DNA from: Litorivivens lipolytica
Lineage (GTDB): Bacteria > Pseudomonadota > Gammaproteobacteria > Pseudomonadales > Spongiibacteraceae
DNA: 64,000 nt
Assembly: GCF_014191715.1 (NCBI RefSeq)
Contig: NZ_JACHWY010000003.1
Span: forward strand, 558,001-622,000
Direction of reading: 5' to 3'
The notes beneath the pieces were generated by a model. It made no database searches and was not told the origin of the DNA. It saw only the letters and a list, made by a program, of their open reading frames with translations. Below, in pieces: positions 17,095 through 24,040 of the stretch. A program made the position numbers and the translations under genes. Within the stretch, counting starts at the first letter, position 1, and each line of letters opens with the position of its first letter.

Positions 17095-17688
17095 TCATTC
17101 TATAGGTTGATTAGCCACGCATTCATTGCCCAGCACGAAGTCGTTGTTACCACAGACAATCTCGACTCGCCTGGCGCCTTCTTCGGTGTCGCCAGTAGAA
17201 GATCCGCCACCATCACCACCAGAGGCAGCTGCGGCCCCCAGCACTAGTGCTCCCGCCCAAACCCATGGATTGGAGACGATAGTGTCGCCTGATTCGTTAT
17301 TGCTAGAGGCGTTGAAAACGGGTGATAGCTTGCTAACGACTGGAACTCCGTAGAGCATGGAGAACGAGTTGCCTATCGAATCCATCGACCATTGCAAGGG
17401 CAGTAGAGAGATTTTTTGATCGAGGTACTTGAATTCGAAGGAGTCGTCTAAACTGCGATTTATAGATGCGGTTTCATTAATAGATCGCACGATATTGCCG
17501 GTCGAACCCATCGCAAAGTTTGTCTGCCAGCGGCTCTGTTCTGAGTGAACATGGCCGATGTTCCAGTTGAACTGTACCAGTACGCCAACATCATTTTGTG
17601 ACGGTTCGGAATAACTCAGGCCGGGCGACAATGTTAGTAATAGTGTAACCAAGTGCGGAAAAACTCGACGAAAAGATAAGCTAACCAT
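17095..17688 (-). CDS. Hypothetical exported protein with Gly/Ala-rich tail region
   Basis: 197 residues with a signal peptide (LVTLLLTLSPGLSYS, cut before EPSQN). The middle has no recognised domain (LLPLQWSMDSIGNSFSMLYG). Then comes a hydrophobic segment WVWAGALVLGAAAASGG followed by a Gly/Ser/Asp linker and a short tail with two Cys (VEIVCGNNDF and GNECVAN). The hydrophobic-glycine motif looks like a surface anchoring or sorting region, but I cannot name it. AGGGATGAAAT precedes ATG 17688. Base composition is more AT-rich than in the neighbours. Confidence 0.65.
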   Translation of the reverse strand: MVSLSFRRVFPHLVTLLLTLSPGLSYSEPSQNDVGVLVQFNWNIGHVHSEQSRWQTNFAMGSTGNIVRSINETASINRSLDDSFEFKYLDQKISLLPLQWSMDSIGNSFSMLYGVPVVSKLSPVFNASSNNESGDTIVSNPWVWAGALVLGAAAASGGDGGGSSTGDTEEGARRVEIVCGNNDFVLGNECVANQPIE

Positions 17689-17830
17689 ATTTCATCCCTA
17701 AAACTGATTTGAATTATTTTCTTTTTTGGGCCAGATCAATGATCTTTGAGCCCGTTTTATGTGGTTATATTCTGTCGGCGTATTTTCTAATTGTTACTCC
17801 GGTGTGTGCTTCCACTCTAATATTTTTGCC

Positions 17831-17857
17831 AAAAAAAAGCACCCATAAAGGGTGCTT
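17831..17857 (-). terminator. Rho-independent terminator after the SulP gene
   Basis: Stem AAGCACCC (17837-17844) with GGGTGCTT (17850-17857), loop ATAAA. On the minus strand it is followed by a run of eight T. It lies 20 bases past the SulP stop codon and separates it from the exported-protein gene. Confidence 0.9.
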
Positions 17858-17877
17858 CTCGAAGAGCCTGCGGTTTA

Positions 17878-19443
17878 TCAGGCCAGACTATCTTCCGCGA
17901 CAAAGTACTGCGGGTCTTCAATTACGTTTACTTCTACCAGATCACCGGCTTTGCGCAGCAGTTTCTTACACTCTGTGCTCAGGTGTACCAAATGCAGGGT
18001 TTTGCCTGCGTTGAGGTAGCGCTCGGCGAGGGTGTCGATGGCTTCCAAACCGGAGTGGTCGGCAACGCGAGAGCGGGCGAAGTCGATTACCACATCGTCT
18101 TTGGCTTCTTTCGGATCGAACTGCTCCAGAAAGGAGGTAACAGAACCGAAAAACAGCGGCCCAATTACGCCGTAGACGGTGGAACCTTTGTGATCTTCGC
18201 GCTTTTCTACGCGAATATGTTTGGCGTTTTCCCAGGCGAACACGAGGGCGGAAACGATAACGCCGACCACAACGGCCACCGCCAGATCTGTGGCAACGGT
18301 AACGCCGGAGACCAGCACCAGCACCATGGCGTCTTGCTTGGGCACTTTGCGCAGGATGCGGAAGCTACTCCATTCAAAGGTGCCAATAACCACGATAAAC
18401 ATCACACCGGTAAGAGCCGCCAATGGAATCTGCTCGATCAGCGGTGAAGCCACCAGAATAAACAGGAGCAGGAAGAGGGCGGCACTGATGCCGCTGAGGC
18501 GACCGCGACCGCCGGAGTTCACATTGATCATGCTCTGGCCGATCATGGCGCAACCGCCCATACCGCCAAAGAAACCGGTGACAGTATTGGCCACGCCCTG
18601 ACCGATACATTCCTTGTTGCCACGACCACGGGTTTCGGTGATTTCATCCACAAGGCGCAGGGTCAGCAGGGATTCGATCAGGCCGATGGCGGCCAGAATC
18701 ACGGCGTAGGGGAAGATGATGGTCAGGGTTTCCCAGTTCAGGGGTACGGTGGGAATGTGAAAGCTGGGCAGGCCACCGGCAATGGAGGCCACGTCGCCCA
18801 CCACGCGGGTATCCAGACTGAAGCCAATCACCAGCAGGCTGACCACTACAATAGCTGCCAGTGAGGACGGCACGGCTTTGGTGAGCTTGGGCAGAAAATG
18901 GATGATGGCCATGGTCAGGAACACGAGGCCGAGCATCATGGCCAGATCGTTGCCGCCGAGCCAGGCAATATCAATCACCGAGCCTTCAAAGGAGGTGCCG
19001 GTCAGCCAGCCTTCACGTCCCGGCTCGCCAAATTGCTGGAGCTGGGCCAGAAAAATCACAATCGCCAAACCGTTTACAAAGCCCAGCATAACCGGGTGGG
19101 GCACCATGCGAATAAACTTACCAAGTTTGAACACCCCGGCCAGAATCTGCAGGATGCCCATCAGCACTACGGTGGCAAAGAGGTATTCCACGCCGTGGGC
19201 CGCCACAAGGCTTACCATCACCACGGCCAGTGCGCCGGTGGCGCCGGAGATCATGCCGGGGCGACCGCCGATGCAGGCGGTGATCAGGCCGACCATAAAG
19301 GCCGCATACAGGCCTACCAGCGGCTCGACGCCGGCCACAAAGGAGAAGGCCACCGCTTCAGGGACGAGGGCAAGGGCAACGGTCAGCCCCGACAGCAAAT
19401 CATTTTTGGTGCTGGCCACGCGGCTGGGTGAAATCTCAAACAT
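17878..19443 (-). CDS. SulP family inorganic anion transporter with STAS domain
   Basis: 521 residues. About the first 400 form the membrane domain, with the signature [19 protein letters not shown] near residue 20 and [19 protein letters not shown]. The C-terminal cytosolic STAS domain is about 420-515 ([20 protein letters not shown], then [20 protein letters not shown]). SulP proteins move sulfate, bicarbonate or dicarboxylates. The sequence does not decide which. It is a single gene closed by its own terminator. Confidence 0.93.
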   Translation of the reverse strand: MFEISPSRVASTKNDLLSGLTVALALVPEAVAFSFVAGVEPLVGLYAAFMVGLITACIGGRPGMISGATGALAVVMVSLVAAHGVEYLFATVVLMGILQILAGVFKLGKFIRMVPHPVMLGFVNGLAIVIFLAQLQQFGEPGREGWLTGTSFEGSVIDIAWLGGNDLAMMLGLVFLTMAIIHFLPKLTKAVPSSLAAIVVVSLLVIGFSLDTRVVGDVASIAGGLPSFHIPTVPLNWETLTIIFPYAVILAAIGLIESLLTLRLVDEITETRGRGNKECIGQGVANTVTGFFGGMGGCAMIGQSMINVNSGGRGRLSGISAALFLLLFILVASPLIEQIPLAALTGVMFIVVIGTFEWSSFRILRKVPKQDAMVLVLVSGVTVATDLAVAVVVGVIVSALVFAWENAKHIRVEKREDHKGSTVYGVIGPLFFGSVTSFLEQFDPKEAKDDVVIDFARSRVADHSGLEAIDTLAERYLNAGKTLHLVHLSTECKKLLRKAGDLVEVNVIEDPQYFVAEDSLA

Positions 19444-19609
19444 GCAAAACCTATAATCAAAACAAATACATACCGCCCCGCGAACAGTGCAGGGGAACGA
19501 ACCAATCGGCTGGAGTCGTTATTATGGCGGCGATGGGAAAAGCGCGCGTATTTTACGCGCTGGAGGCCTTGGTTACAATGTAGCCAATTTTCCAGGGAAG
19601 GGCCTGCCC

Positions 19610-20071
19610 GTGAGCCATAGCTACCAGATCACTGAAGACCAGTTTGTTCGCGCCTGCCGCCATGCCCATGCGCCCCGACGGCGCTGGCTTGCTTTGGCCA
19701 TGTTCGTGGTGGTGGCGTGGTTCCCGGTGGCGGTTGGCGTCAGCCCCCAGAGCCTGATCGCTACGGGTATTGTGGCGGTGCTGCTGGTGGCCTTTCTGTG
19801 GCTGATATTGCCGCCCCTGCAACGCTGGCAATTGCGGCGTATATATCGCAACAACCCCCTGCTCCAGCGCGAGCAGCAGGTTGAGATGCAGCCAGTGGGC
19901 TTTGTACTGCGCTCGGATAATGGCGAATCCCGCTATGAGTTTCGGGAGCTGAAGCGGGTGATTGTGCTGGACGATTTGGTGCTGGTATACCCGACCACCA
20001 CCATTTTCCACATGATTCCGACGGCGCTGCTATCCGACTTTGAGCTGGCCCAGTTCAGGGCGTTGGCATAG
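19610..20071 (+). CDS. YcxB-like membrane protein
   Basis: 153 residues from GTG 19610 (VSHSYQITEDQFVRACRHA), which follows AGGGAAGGG; a frame extension to 19487 lacks a ribosome site and looks non-coding. Two adjacent membrane helices (about 27-65: LALAMFVVVAWFPVAVGV and LIATGIVAVLLVAFLWLI) are followed by a cytosolic domain with YRNNPLLQREQQVEMQPVGF, the layout of YcxB-like C-terminal domain proteins. Function is unknown. It is divergent from the SulP gene. Confidence 0.75.
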   Translation: MSHSYQITEDQFVRACRHAHAPRRRWLALAMFVVVAWFPVAVGVSPQSLIATGIVAVLLVAFLWLILPPLQRWQLRRIYRNNPLLQREQQVEMQPVGFVLRSDNGESRYEFRELKRVIVLDDLVLVYPTTTIFHMIPTALLSDFELAQFRALA

Positions 20072-20080
20072 CGGTTCGAT

Positions 20081-21295
20081 TTAATTATTCGCCTTAAGCG
20101 GGCGCAGCAAGGGAATCAGCGCAAAGGCCGCGGCTATAAACCCGATAATCGCCATCAGCGCCGGGTTGTAGCTGCCGGTGCTCTCCTTTACCCAGCTGAT
20201 AAAGGGCGCACAGGCCACGATCAAAGGCACCAGCAGCGGGTTCATCATGCCCATTACCTGAGAAAACTTCTGCTGACCGAAATAGCTGCCGATCAGCGCG
20301 CCCCACACCGGAATCGCGCCGCCCGAAGAGAGCCCAACAAAGGCTGCGGCCACCATCATTTGCCAGTAGGGGGTATTGCCCCGCAAAAGAAGGCAGGCAA
20401 TCACCAGCAGGCCCAGCGGAATCATCAGCGCCTTGCGCGGGCCCAGTTTATCGGCAGACATGCCGATCACAATCTTGCCAACTACCCCAAACGCGGCTGC
20501 CACCGACAGCAGCCAGGCCGCCGACGTGGGCGTAAAGCCCCGGTCTACCGCCATCGGAATGATATTGATCGTTACCCCGTTAAAGCCCGCAAAGCAGATG
20601 CTGATGCACAGGCCAATCACCCAGAAATCGCGGCTGCCGAGAATCTCTTTCCAATGATTGCCGCCGGGGGGGCGCACTTGCGGTGTGCCGTCGGCGTTAT
20701 CCGGACGGTCGCGGTACCAGCGCAGAATAAAGGGCACGGCGGCGAGGGTGATACAGCCCAGCACCGCGTAGGCGGAGCGCCAGCCGTGGTTAACAATGAT
20801 CCAGGTGATAATGGGTGGAAAGGAAAACGAGCCGAAAGACATTCCAATGGAAGCAATGCCCAGCGCCTTGCCGCGCTCAGCTTCGAACCAGTTCGAGACG
20901 GAGGTATTGGCCGCCAGTGCGCCGAACAGGACATTGCCCATGCTCCAGCTAACGGCATAGACGATCGACATCTGCCACCAGGTGGTGACCAGAGTCATGG
21001 CGAAATAGCCGCCGCTCAGCATCAGGCAGCCCAGCAGAATGATTTTTTTCGGTGAATAGCGCGACAGCCACAGGCCCGCAAACGGAGACAAGAGGCCAGA
21101 GGAAATCATTGCCACACTCGCCGTAGCACCGAGCACCGCTGCGCGCGACAGGTCAAAGGCCTCACTCAGCGGCAGGGCAAATACGCCATAGAGGGCATTG
21201 GTGCCGCCGGTGGTCAGGCCGTGCATCATCATGGCCAGAGCCACGATCACCCAGCCGTAGTAGAATCGTTCAGTGTTTGGCGCCGCAGATTCCAC
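20081..21295 (-). CDS. MFS transporter
   Basis: 404 residues, GTG start behind GGGGGAG. About 12 transmembrane helices are visible. The N-terminal pattern (FYYGWVIVALAMMMHGLTTG) and the loop after helix 2 (LWLSRYSPKKIILLGCLML) fit the oxalate/formate or monocarboxylate-like branch of the major facilitator superfamily. It most likely carries a small organic anion across the inner membrane. It stands alone between two plus-strand genes. Substrate is not predictable. Confidence 0.9.
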   Translation of the reverse strand: MESAAPNTERFYYGWVIVALAMMMHGLTTGGTNALYGVFALPLSEAFDLSRAAVLGATASVAMISSGLLSPFAGLWLSRYSPKKIILLGCLMLSGGYFAMTLVTTWWQMSIVYAVSWSMGNVLFGALAANTSVSNWFEAERGKALGIASIGMSFGSFSFPPIITWIIVNHGWRSAYAVLGCITLAAVPFILRWYRDRPDNADGTPQVRPPGGNHWKEILGSRDFWVIGLCISICFAGFNGVTINIIPMAVDRGFTPTSAAWLLSVAAAFGVVGKIVIGMSADKLGPRKALMIPLGLLVIACLLLRGNTPYWQMMVAAAFVGLSSGGAIPVWGALIGSYFGQQKFSQVMGMMNPLLVPLIVACAPFISWVKESTGSYNPALMAIIGFIAAAFALIPLLRPLKANN

Positions 21296-21396
21296 GCGAG
21301 ACTCCCCCTGCTTTTCGACAACTGTAACAGCTTGTTAAGATCATCCGGCGTGACCATTCGGTAAGATGCCGCTGACTTTCTATTGAGGATCCGAAC

Positions 21397-21891
21397 GTGA
21401 TTGAGTACGACTATGTAAAAACCAAACGTGCCGACGTAAAGCCCATTCCGCAGGAGAACTTCAAAACCATTAAAAAGGTGATGAAGTGGGTCACCGCCGC
21501 TAACGTCTGGGTCTTCAAAAAATCCAAAGGCAAACTGTGGAAGAATTTTCCCGGCGGCTACCCGATTTGTGTAGTAGGTATGAAGGGCGCCAAAAGTGGT
21601 CAGTGGCGCGAAGTGGCCTTGATTCATCTGCCTGAAGGCGACAACTGTTATCTGGTGGCCTCGCAGGGTGGTATGGACAGAAACCCGGTGTGGTACAACA
21701 ACATCAAAACCAACCCCGATATCACCATCATGCACGGCGGTGTAACCCGTAAAATGCGAGCCCGCCAAATCAGTGAAGAAGAAAAAGCCGCCGCCTGGCC
21801 GCATCTGTGTTCCCTGTACCCGGATTTTGATGAGTATCAGGCGAGGACGGATCGGGCGATTCCGGTGTTTTTGTGTGAGCCGGTAGGGTAA
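21397..21891 (+). CDS. Nitroreductase-family deazaflavin-dependent oxidoreductase (DDN-like)
   Basis: 164 residues from GTG 21397 behind GAGGAT. Diagnostic blocks are VGMKGAKSGQWREVALIHL and YLVASQGGMDRNPVWYNNIK followed by NPDITIMHGG, which match the DDN/FDOR-B split-barrel family. In actinobacteria these use coenzyme F420 to reduce quinones or nitro compounds; members in proteobacteria may use F420 or another flavin. No F420 synthesis genes are in the window. It is divergent from the MFS transporter and convergent with DUF2959. Confidence 0.87.
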   Translation: MIEYDYVKTKRADVKPIPQENFKTIKKVMKWVTAANVWVFKKSKGKLWKNFPGGYPICVVGMKGAKSGQWREVALIHLPEGDNCYLVASQGGMDRNPVWYNNIKTNPDITIMHGGVTRKMRARQISEEEKAAAWPHLCSLYPDFDEYQARTDRAIPVFLCEPVG

Positions 21892-21914
21892 ATCATAATC
21901 CGATGATTCTTCGG

Positions 21915-22155
21915 ATCGCAGGTTTCGCCCTGCTGGGCGAGTTACTTCTTTTGCCTGCCCAAAAGAAGTAACCAAGAAAAGGGCACCCCGTTCTGGCGCC
22001 CTTCGGGTTCCCTGCGATGCTCGATCAACAGCGGTCGCTGCGCAACTCGACCTTCGCGGCTATCGCCGCTACGGGACTCGAACAGTGCTCGCTCTGGCCC
22101 GCTGTTGCTCTGCGCTTCTCGGCGCCTCCAAGGGGTTCGGAACGTGGCACTTCGT
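21915..22155. repeat. Structured gammaproteobacterial intergenic repeat
   Basis: This 275-base convergent gap has no gene. It holds a perfect 13-base inverted repeat (GTTACTTCTTTTG at 21941-21953, complement at 21960-21972, 6-base loop), followed by CCAAGAAAAGGGCACCCCG, and a second structure with 9-base arms CAACAGCGG (22026-22034) and CCGCTGTTG (22099-22107) enclosing GCGGC-TATC-GCCGC (22056-22069). From memory, elements with this GTTACTT...AAGTAACC...GGGCACCCCG layout are widespread between genes in Pseudomonas and Xanthomonas and are often mis-annotated as proteins. Edges are approximate. Confidence 0.75.
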
Positions 22156-22166
22156 AGTAAGTAACG

Positions 22167-22802
22167 TTACTCCAGCGTCTTAATAAACGCATCGGATTCC
22201 GCAATAGATTTCTCCATTGCTTTCAACAACTGCTCTACATTGCTATTCACGTTGCGGTACTCACCGCGCAGTGCGCCAATCGCTGAGGCATTGAGATTGT
22301 GCTTAAGGTATAGCGTGTTATCGCGCAGGGCGTTCAGTACCGGCTCCAGTGATTTTTCGGAGGCGCGCATGGCGCGCATCACTTGTTCGTAACCGCGCTG
22401 AGTGTTTTTCAGTTTGCGTTCACTGTCGGCACGCAGGCGCTGGTTGGTGTATTGGTCGAGCTCGTCATCCCATTCATCAAACAAGGCTTCGGCGACGGAC
22501 TCGACTTTGTCGATGCGCTTGCTAATTTTTTCGGCGGCGGCTTCGCTGTCGTCATAGGCTTTTTGTAATTTGTCGTACTGTTTTTCCAGCTCGCCGCCGT
22601 CGACGTTAATCACCGAACGGAACTGTTCCAGCGCGCTGCGAAATTGTTCCTGACCATCGGCCTGTGCGTCCTGCACATCCACAATGCGATCCGCGAGTAT
22701 GTCGCGTTTGTGTACACCGAATTGTTCCATGGTGTTGATGTAGGCAGTTTCGCAGCCTGTCAGCAGGCTGAGTGCAAAAAGTGGTGTGAGCAGGCGAAGC
22801 AT
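22167..22802 (-). CDS. DUF2959 family lipoprotein
   Basis: 211 residues. The N-terminus LLTPLFALSLLTGC is a lipoprotein signal with lipobox LTGC (Cys17), so it is probably anchored to a membrane. The rest is helical, charged and likely coiled coil (QFRSALEQFRSVINVDGGEL, LEKQYDKLQKAYDDSEAAAE, RRNVNSNVEQLL-like C-terminus), as in the DUF2959 family of unknown function. It is a single gene. Confidence 0.88.
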   Translation of the reverse strand: MLRLLTPLFALSLLTGCETAYINTMEQFGVHKRDILADRIVDVQDAQADGQEQFRSALEQFRSVINVDGGELEKQYDKLQKAYDDSEAAAEKISKRIDKVESVAEALFDEWDDELDQYTNQRLRADSERKLKNTQRGYEQVMRAMRASEKSLEPVLNALRDNTLYLKHNLNASAIGALRGEYRNVNSNVEQLLKAMEKSIAESDAFIKTLE

Positions 22803-22858
22803 GGTGATTCCCTGTGAATGTCGAATGAGTGTAATACTAGACTAACAGCGCGGGTCTG

Positions 22859-23734
22859 TCAGAGGTCTTCGATGCTGAGCAGCGCGCTGAGGGTGTGTTG
22901 CCCGCCGGGCGGCAACGTTATGGCGTCGCTGTCGGCATTGGCACTTTCCACGCACACCATCTGCCGGTAGCCATTAACGCCCATATCGCCGAGGCGTTTG
23001 GATTTGTCGATCCAGGGGGTCCAGACCACAGCGCTTTTTGAGCCGGTGTTGTGTATGCGAATGATACGCTTGAGGCCGGGGTCGTGAATGCAAATGGCCT
23101 TATCGACGTCTTGATATACCCGATCCAGCTCGCCATTGAAGCGAATCACACCGCGCTGCAGACAGGCTCGATTGCTGTTTACCGCATCGCGGAAGGGTTT
23201 GTCTTCGAGGCCTGTGATATGAATATCCGAAATATCGGAGATTGCAAAGTAACTGTGCAAGGCTGAGGTGATGGTGGCATTTGTGGCGCCATGATTTTCG
23301 GTGGTGAGCGCCAAATGCAGTCGTGTATCGAGCGTGATGGCTAGCTGCAGATTGAGGTTTTCATCGGAGTAGCGCAGCAATACCTTTGCGTGCTGATGGT
23401 TGCACTCAAGTTCTTCGAGCTGCCACGGTGTTTTGCGCACGGTGCCGTGGGCGGGCGCGTCAGCATCAGTGGGGTGAGGTCCGAACCAGGGCCAGCAAAC
23501 CGGGATGCCGCCGCGAATAGCTTTGCCCTCGGCGAAGTGGGCGTCGTCGCTAACCCACAGCAGGTCATCCTGATTGCGAGGTCGAAATGACAGCACTTGC
23601 CCGCCATACAAGCTGATGGTCGCGGTACTGGTGTCGCTGTGAATATGCAGCAGCACAATGCCGGGCGCCGGCTCCGAAAAGTGCCAGTGACTATTGGCCG
23701 GGAAGCGGCTGTTGAGATCGTTGAGCTGGCTCAT
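22859..23734 (-). CDS. D-hexose-6-phosphate mutarotase (YeaD-like)
   Basis: 291 residues of the aldose-1-epimerase superfamily. Diagnostic blocks are SLYGGQVLSFRPRNQDDLLW, AIRGGIPVCWPWFGPHP near residue 73, APAHGTVRKTPWQLE, SALHSYFAISDISDIHITGL, and VVWTPWIDKSKRLGDMG. YeaD-type enzymes interconvert alpha and beta anomers of hexose-6-phosphates in the cytosol. It lies downstream of TonB receptor 2 on the same strand, but two palindromic repeats separate them, so co-transcription is doubtful. Confidence 0.92.
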   Translation of the reverse strand: MSQLNDLNSRFPANSHWHFSEPAPGIVLLHIHSDTSTATISLYGGQVLSFRPRNQDDLLWVSDDAHFAEGKAIRGGIPVCWPWFGPHPTDADAPAHGTVRKTPWQLEELECNHQHAKVLLRYSDENLNLQLAITLDTRLHLALTTENHGATNATITSALHSYFAISDISDIHITGLEDKPFRDAVNSNRACLQRGVIRFNGELDRVYQDVDKAICIHDPGLKRIIRIHNTGSKSAVVWTPWIDKSKRLGDMGVNGYRQMVCVESANADSDAITLPPGGQHTLSALLSIEDL

Positions 23735-23817
23735 AAAACCTACAGTGGCAATATGGCCGCAGTATGCCGCGCAGTGCTGCGAGTGGCAACGTTGGTGGCT
23801 TCGCGTGTACGTCCACT

Positions 23818-23908
23818 GTCATGGCGAGTAATAAAATGTGGGAGCAATCTCTCGCTTGTGGAGTGGGGCGGTGGAGATTGCTTCGTCGCTGCGCTCCTCG
23901 CAATGACG
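23818..23908. repeat. Dispersed palindromic repeat, paired copy
   Basis: Left arm is degenerate (GTCATGGCGAG at 23818-23828, then GGAGCAATCTC at 23841-23851). Right arm is near consensus (GGAGATTGCTTCGTCGCTGC at 23873 on, ending CAATGACG at 23908). Same family as 11438-11525. With the next copy it makes up most of the 306-base gap 23735-24040, which holds no gene. Confidence 0.8.
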
Positions 23909-23937
23909 AGTGGTGGGAGAGGGGCAGTGTGTGGTTC

Positions 23938-24029
23938 CGTCATTGCGAGGAATGTAATGACGAAGCAATCTCCTTATTGTGGCAGAGATCTATGGAGTTT
24001 GCTTCGTCGCTCTGCCCCTCGCAATGACG
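23938..24029. repeat. Dispersed palindromic repeat, second paired copy
   Basis: Left arm CGTCATTGCGAGGAATGTAA begins at 23938 and runs to GAAGCAATCTCC; right arm is GAGTTTGCTTCGTCGCTCTG through CCCTCGCAATGACG ending at 24029. It stands 11 bases from the stop of TonB receptor 2. Two copies in tandem in one gap suggest local duplication. Confidence 0.82.
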
Positions 24030-24040
24030 TTATATCGGAA

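Noticed and set aside
19487-19609. N-terminal extension of the YcxB-like protein
   Set aside because: No ribosome site at 19487 and an unlikely N-terminus; GTG 19610 has AGGGAAGGG ahead.
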